From: Silene noctiflora
Lineage: Eukaryota; Streptophyta; Magnoliopsida; Caryophyllales; Caryophyllaceae
Direction: 5' to 3'
NCBI GenBank assembly: GCA_009801015.1
Contig: VHZZ01004499.1
Span: 32,577 to 96,576 of the forward strand
Length of the DNA stretch: 64,000 nt
The number at the start of each line of letters is the position of its first letter. Within the stretch, counting starts at the first letter, position 1. Below, in pieces: positions 62,201-64,000 of the stretch. Under the pieces are notes generated by a model. That model saw only the letters and a list, made by a program, of their open reading frames with translations, was not told the origin of the DNA and did no database searches. Position numbers and translations under genes: made by a program.

Positions 62201-64000
62201 GAATGCTTTTATTTGGGGGCATAGGGTTTCTTCGCGCCTTTCCTTTGTCTTCAACAACAAGAATTTCATTGGCGCCGCCATCTAGTTGATCTAGCTTGTC
62301 TAGACCTACTCTACTCTTAGTCGTCCCGTCTACTACGTACTTCTGAATGCCGCATTCGCTACCATTTTTTAGTTTGAGACGTTTGCCTCTAAGATTCGTG
62401 CATTTTTCTCACCCAAGACTTAGTTTTTTTCTTAATCACTGGTTCTTCAATATGGATTTCTAGAAAGAAGGTGGAAGTGGAATAGGAGAAGTTTTGTATA
62501 AAGCTGGCTTTTACATACGTAGGTCATTGTTTCATATTGTTCTAGAAATTAGCCAAGAATTCTAATTCAGCAGTTGAAGACCCTTACCTTTACTTTTGCC
62601 AAGGATATCAAGTTTGATAAGCTTCTCGCCTAAGGAAAGCCTTTTACAAGTAGTAGGGCTCTCTCTATACTGTGCTATTATGCGTCTAAGAATGTTCTCC
62701 GTAATTCCCCGAGGAATGGGCCGCTCTTGGCCTTAGATTCTTATAAAGGTCTTCGCCAGTAGTAGTAAGCAACTAAGATATTGTTGACTTCGCCACCTAC
62801 TTTTATTCGGGGATATTGTCGTAGTAGCTTTTGCCGCTTGAAGTACTTGAAGCAAGGTTTGCTTTATGTGCCTATCTTTTTTGATGTCCTAGAGTTAGAG
62901 ACTAATAAAATAGTAAGGGAATGTGTGACTTACTCAATACTAAACAACTGACGACTCCATTTATGTAGCTAAAGGAGACGTAGCAGGTTAACTAGCTGTT
63001 GATGAACAATAGTGGGTTTCCGCAAATGGTGTTGCACTTTTCTATGCTGTAACAGGAGCTTTCTTTGAACCCGCCCTGGAGTTAGAGGCTGATAAGAATA
63101 TAGTAGAATTAGAGACTAATACGTTAAGTCATTTGAATAAGTCTGCGCTGACGCAGCAGCCGGCCTTGCAGGCGAGCATGCAATAGAAATAACGGGATTC
63201 CATTATAATAATACAGGATTAAGGAAGTAAAGCCTCTTGTGATGGACGTAAACCACTTAAGTCGTATTTTATGTATCGGGTGTCCCCTTTTATACCCCTT
63301 TTTGAAATTTTTTTGTATATATAGCTTGACTAGTCCGAATCCCAATATTATACGTAGAGTAGTTCATGTTGCCAGTTCCTCTTGAAAAAAAAAGTTTTTC
63401 ACGAAAACAAAAGAAAGAGACAGAATATGAATTGATTGATGAGATGATTGGGCTCGATCACTAGTCAGAGGGATTTAAGAACAGCTCTTTTAATAAGAAT
63501 TAAGTAGAGGGGAGCTGCATAGACACTAACTACAGACTTTTCCCCCAGTAAGAGAAGCGGCCCTTGCTTCATAAACCTTTAACCGCGGAGGGACCCACTC
63601 TGATAATGCTTCCCGCTAAGCATTGCCTTGTTTGAATACTACTTTTAGGAATCTCCACCCGATCGAAGGGGAGGCAGGTTAACTTCCTAGGACAAGTCTA
63701 TAGGGACCAAAGCCCGCCCTCAATAGTCTTCTACTCAAGAGTCCTCTATAAGGTATACAGGGTAGGCACCTCCAGGTCATAAGCCAAGTCTTCTTATCCA
63801 ATACTCTGTTGCGCTACTTATTTACTTTATTTTGTTCGTATGCCTCAAGACAAGTCCTTTCACTAGAGATCGAGCCCCGCTCCCGTTAACAACCGGATCT
63901 AACCGTAACTTCATTCGCTAACAACCTTCTCGTTCCACTCGCTCCTCTCCTTTGCCCAGCCTTTGTATTTTATTATCTGTAGTTATGCAAGGAAAGCTTT
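56277..64000. other. No gene recognised
   Basis: Downstream of trnI there is no further tRNA. Frames at 59042-59239, 60080-60373 and 60958-61167 have no recognised domain. A frame with two stops at 62947-63186 ends in an open 57-codon stretch, ALFYAVTGAFFEPALELEAD. The repeat copy at 59869-59943 lies here. Confidence 0.5.
59869..59943 (+). repeat. Diverged dispersed repeat, copy 2 (pair at 28881-28940)
   Basis: GCTTGTTAGAGAT, TATTCTTTCC, CTTGCTTCACC, CCAGCA and GCATTTCGT match the 28.9-kb copy with small insertions. No open frame of note spans either copy. Confidence 0.55.

Overview
The window reads as intergenic DNA from a large seed-plant-type mitochondrial genome. The clues are a canonical plant-mitochondrial trnI(CAU), a decayed family-B DNA polymerase of the kind carried by plant mitochondrial linear plasmids, a piece of a nuclear Ty1/copia retrotransposon, and fragments of the 5' end of the mitochondrial small-subunit rRNA. 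No intact standard mitochondrial protein gene (nad, cox, cob, atp, ccm, rps, rpl) was recognised on either strand. Long open frames are scarce: the longest is about 145 codons, and almost all look accidental.

Layout. About 1-10.5 kb has no recognisable gene. About 10.5-12.7 kb holds an unrecognised reading-frame remnant, a local repeat, two overlapping small frames and a perfect 20-nt palindrome. About 13.3-13.6 kb is a GC-rich block ending in an inverted rrn18 5' fragment. About 22.3-26.3 kb is plasmid-derived: an N-terminal/ExoI polymerase piece, a second small frame with its own ATG, a cluster of palindromes, then the ExoIII-to-C-terminus part of a polymerase that has lost catalytic motif A. 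At about 29.2-29.4 kb lies a copia RNase H remnant. About 33.1-33.9 kb and 40.8-41.0 kb share a diverged repeat. At about 43.2 and 45.3 kb are further rrn18 5' fragments. At 56.2 kb is trnI(CAU), the only gene that looks intact. The rest is unassigned.

How it fits together. Nothing here looks like a working operon or a new defence or mobile system. The picture is of a mitochondrial genome taking in foreign or plasmid DNA (linear plasmid, nuclear retroelement), duplicating short pieces of itself, and letting them decay by frameshift, deletion and substitution. The diverged repeat pairs and multiple rRNA 5' fragments are the most unusual signals. Because open frames of 60-100 codons arise by chance in this much sequence, the unrecognised frames carry low confidence unless a repeat or homology supports them.
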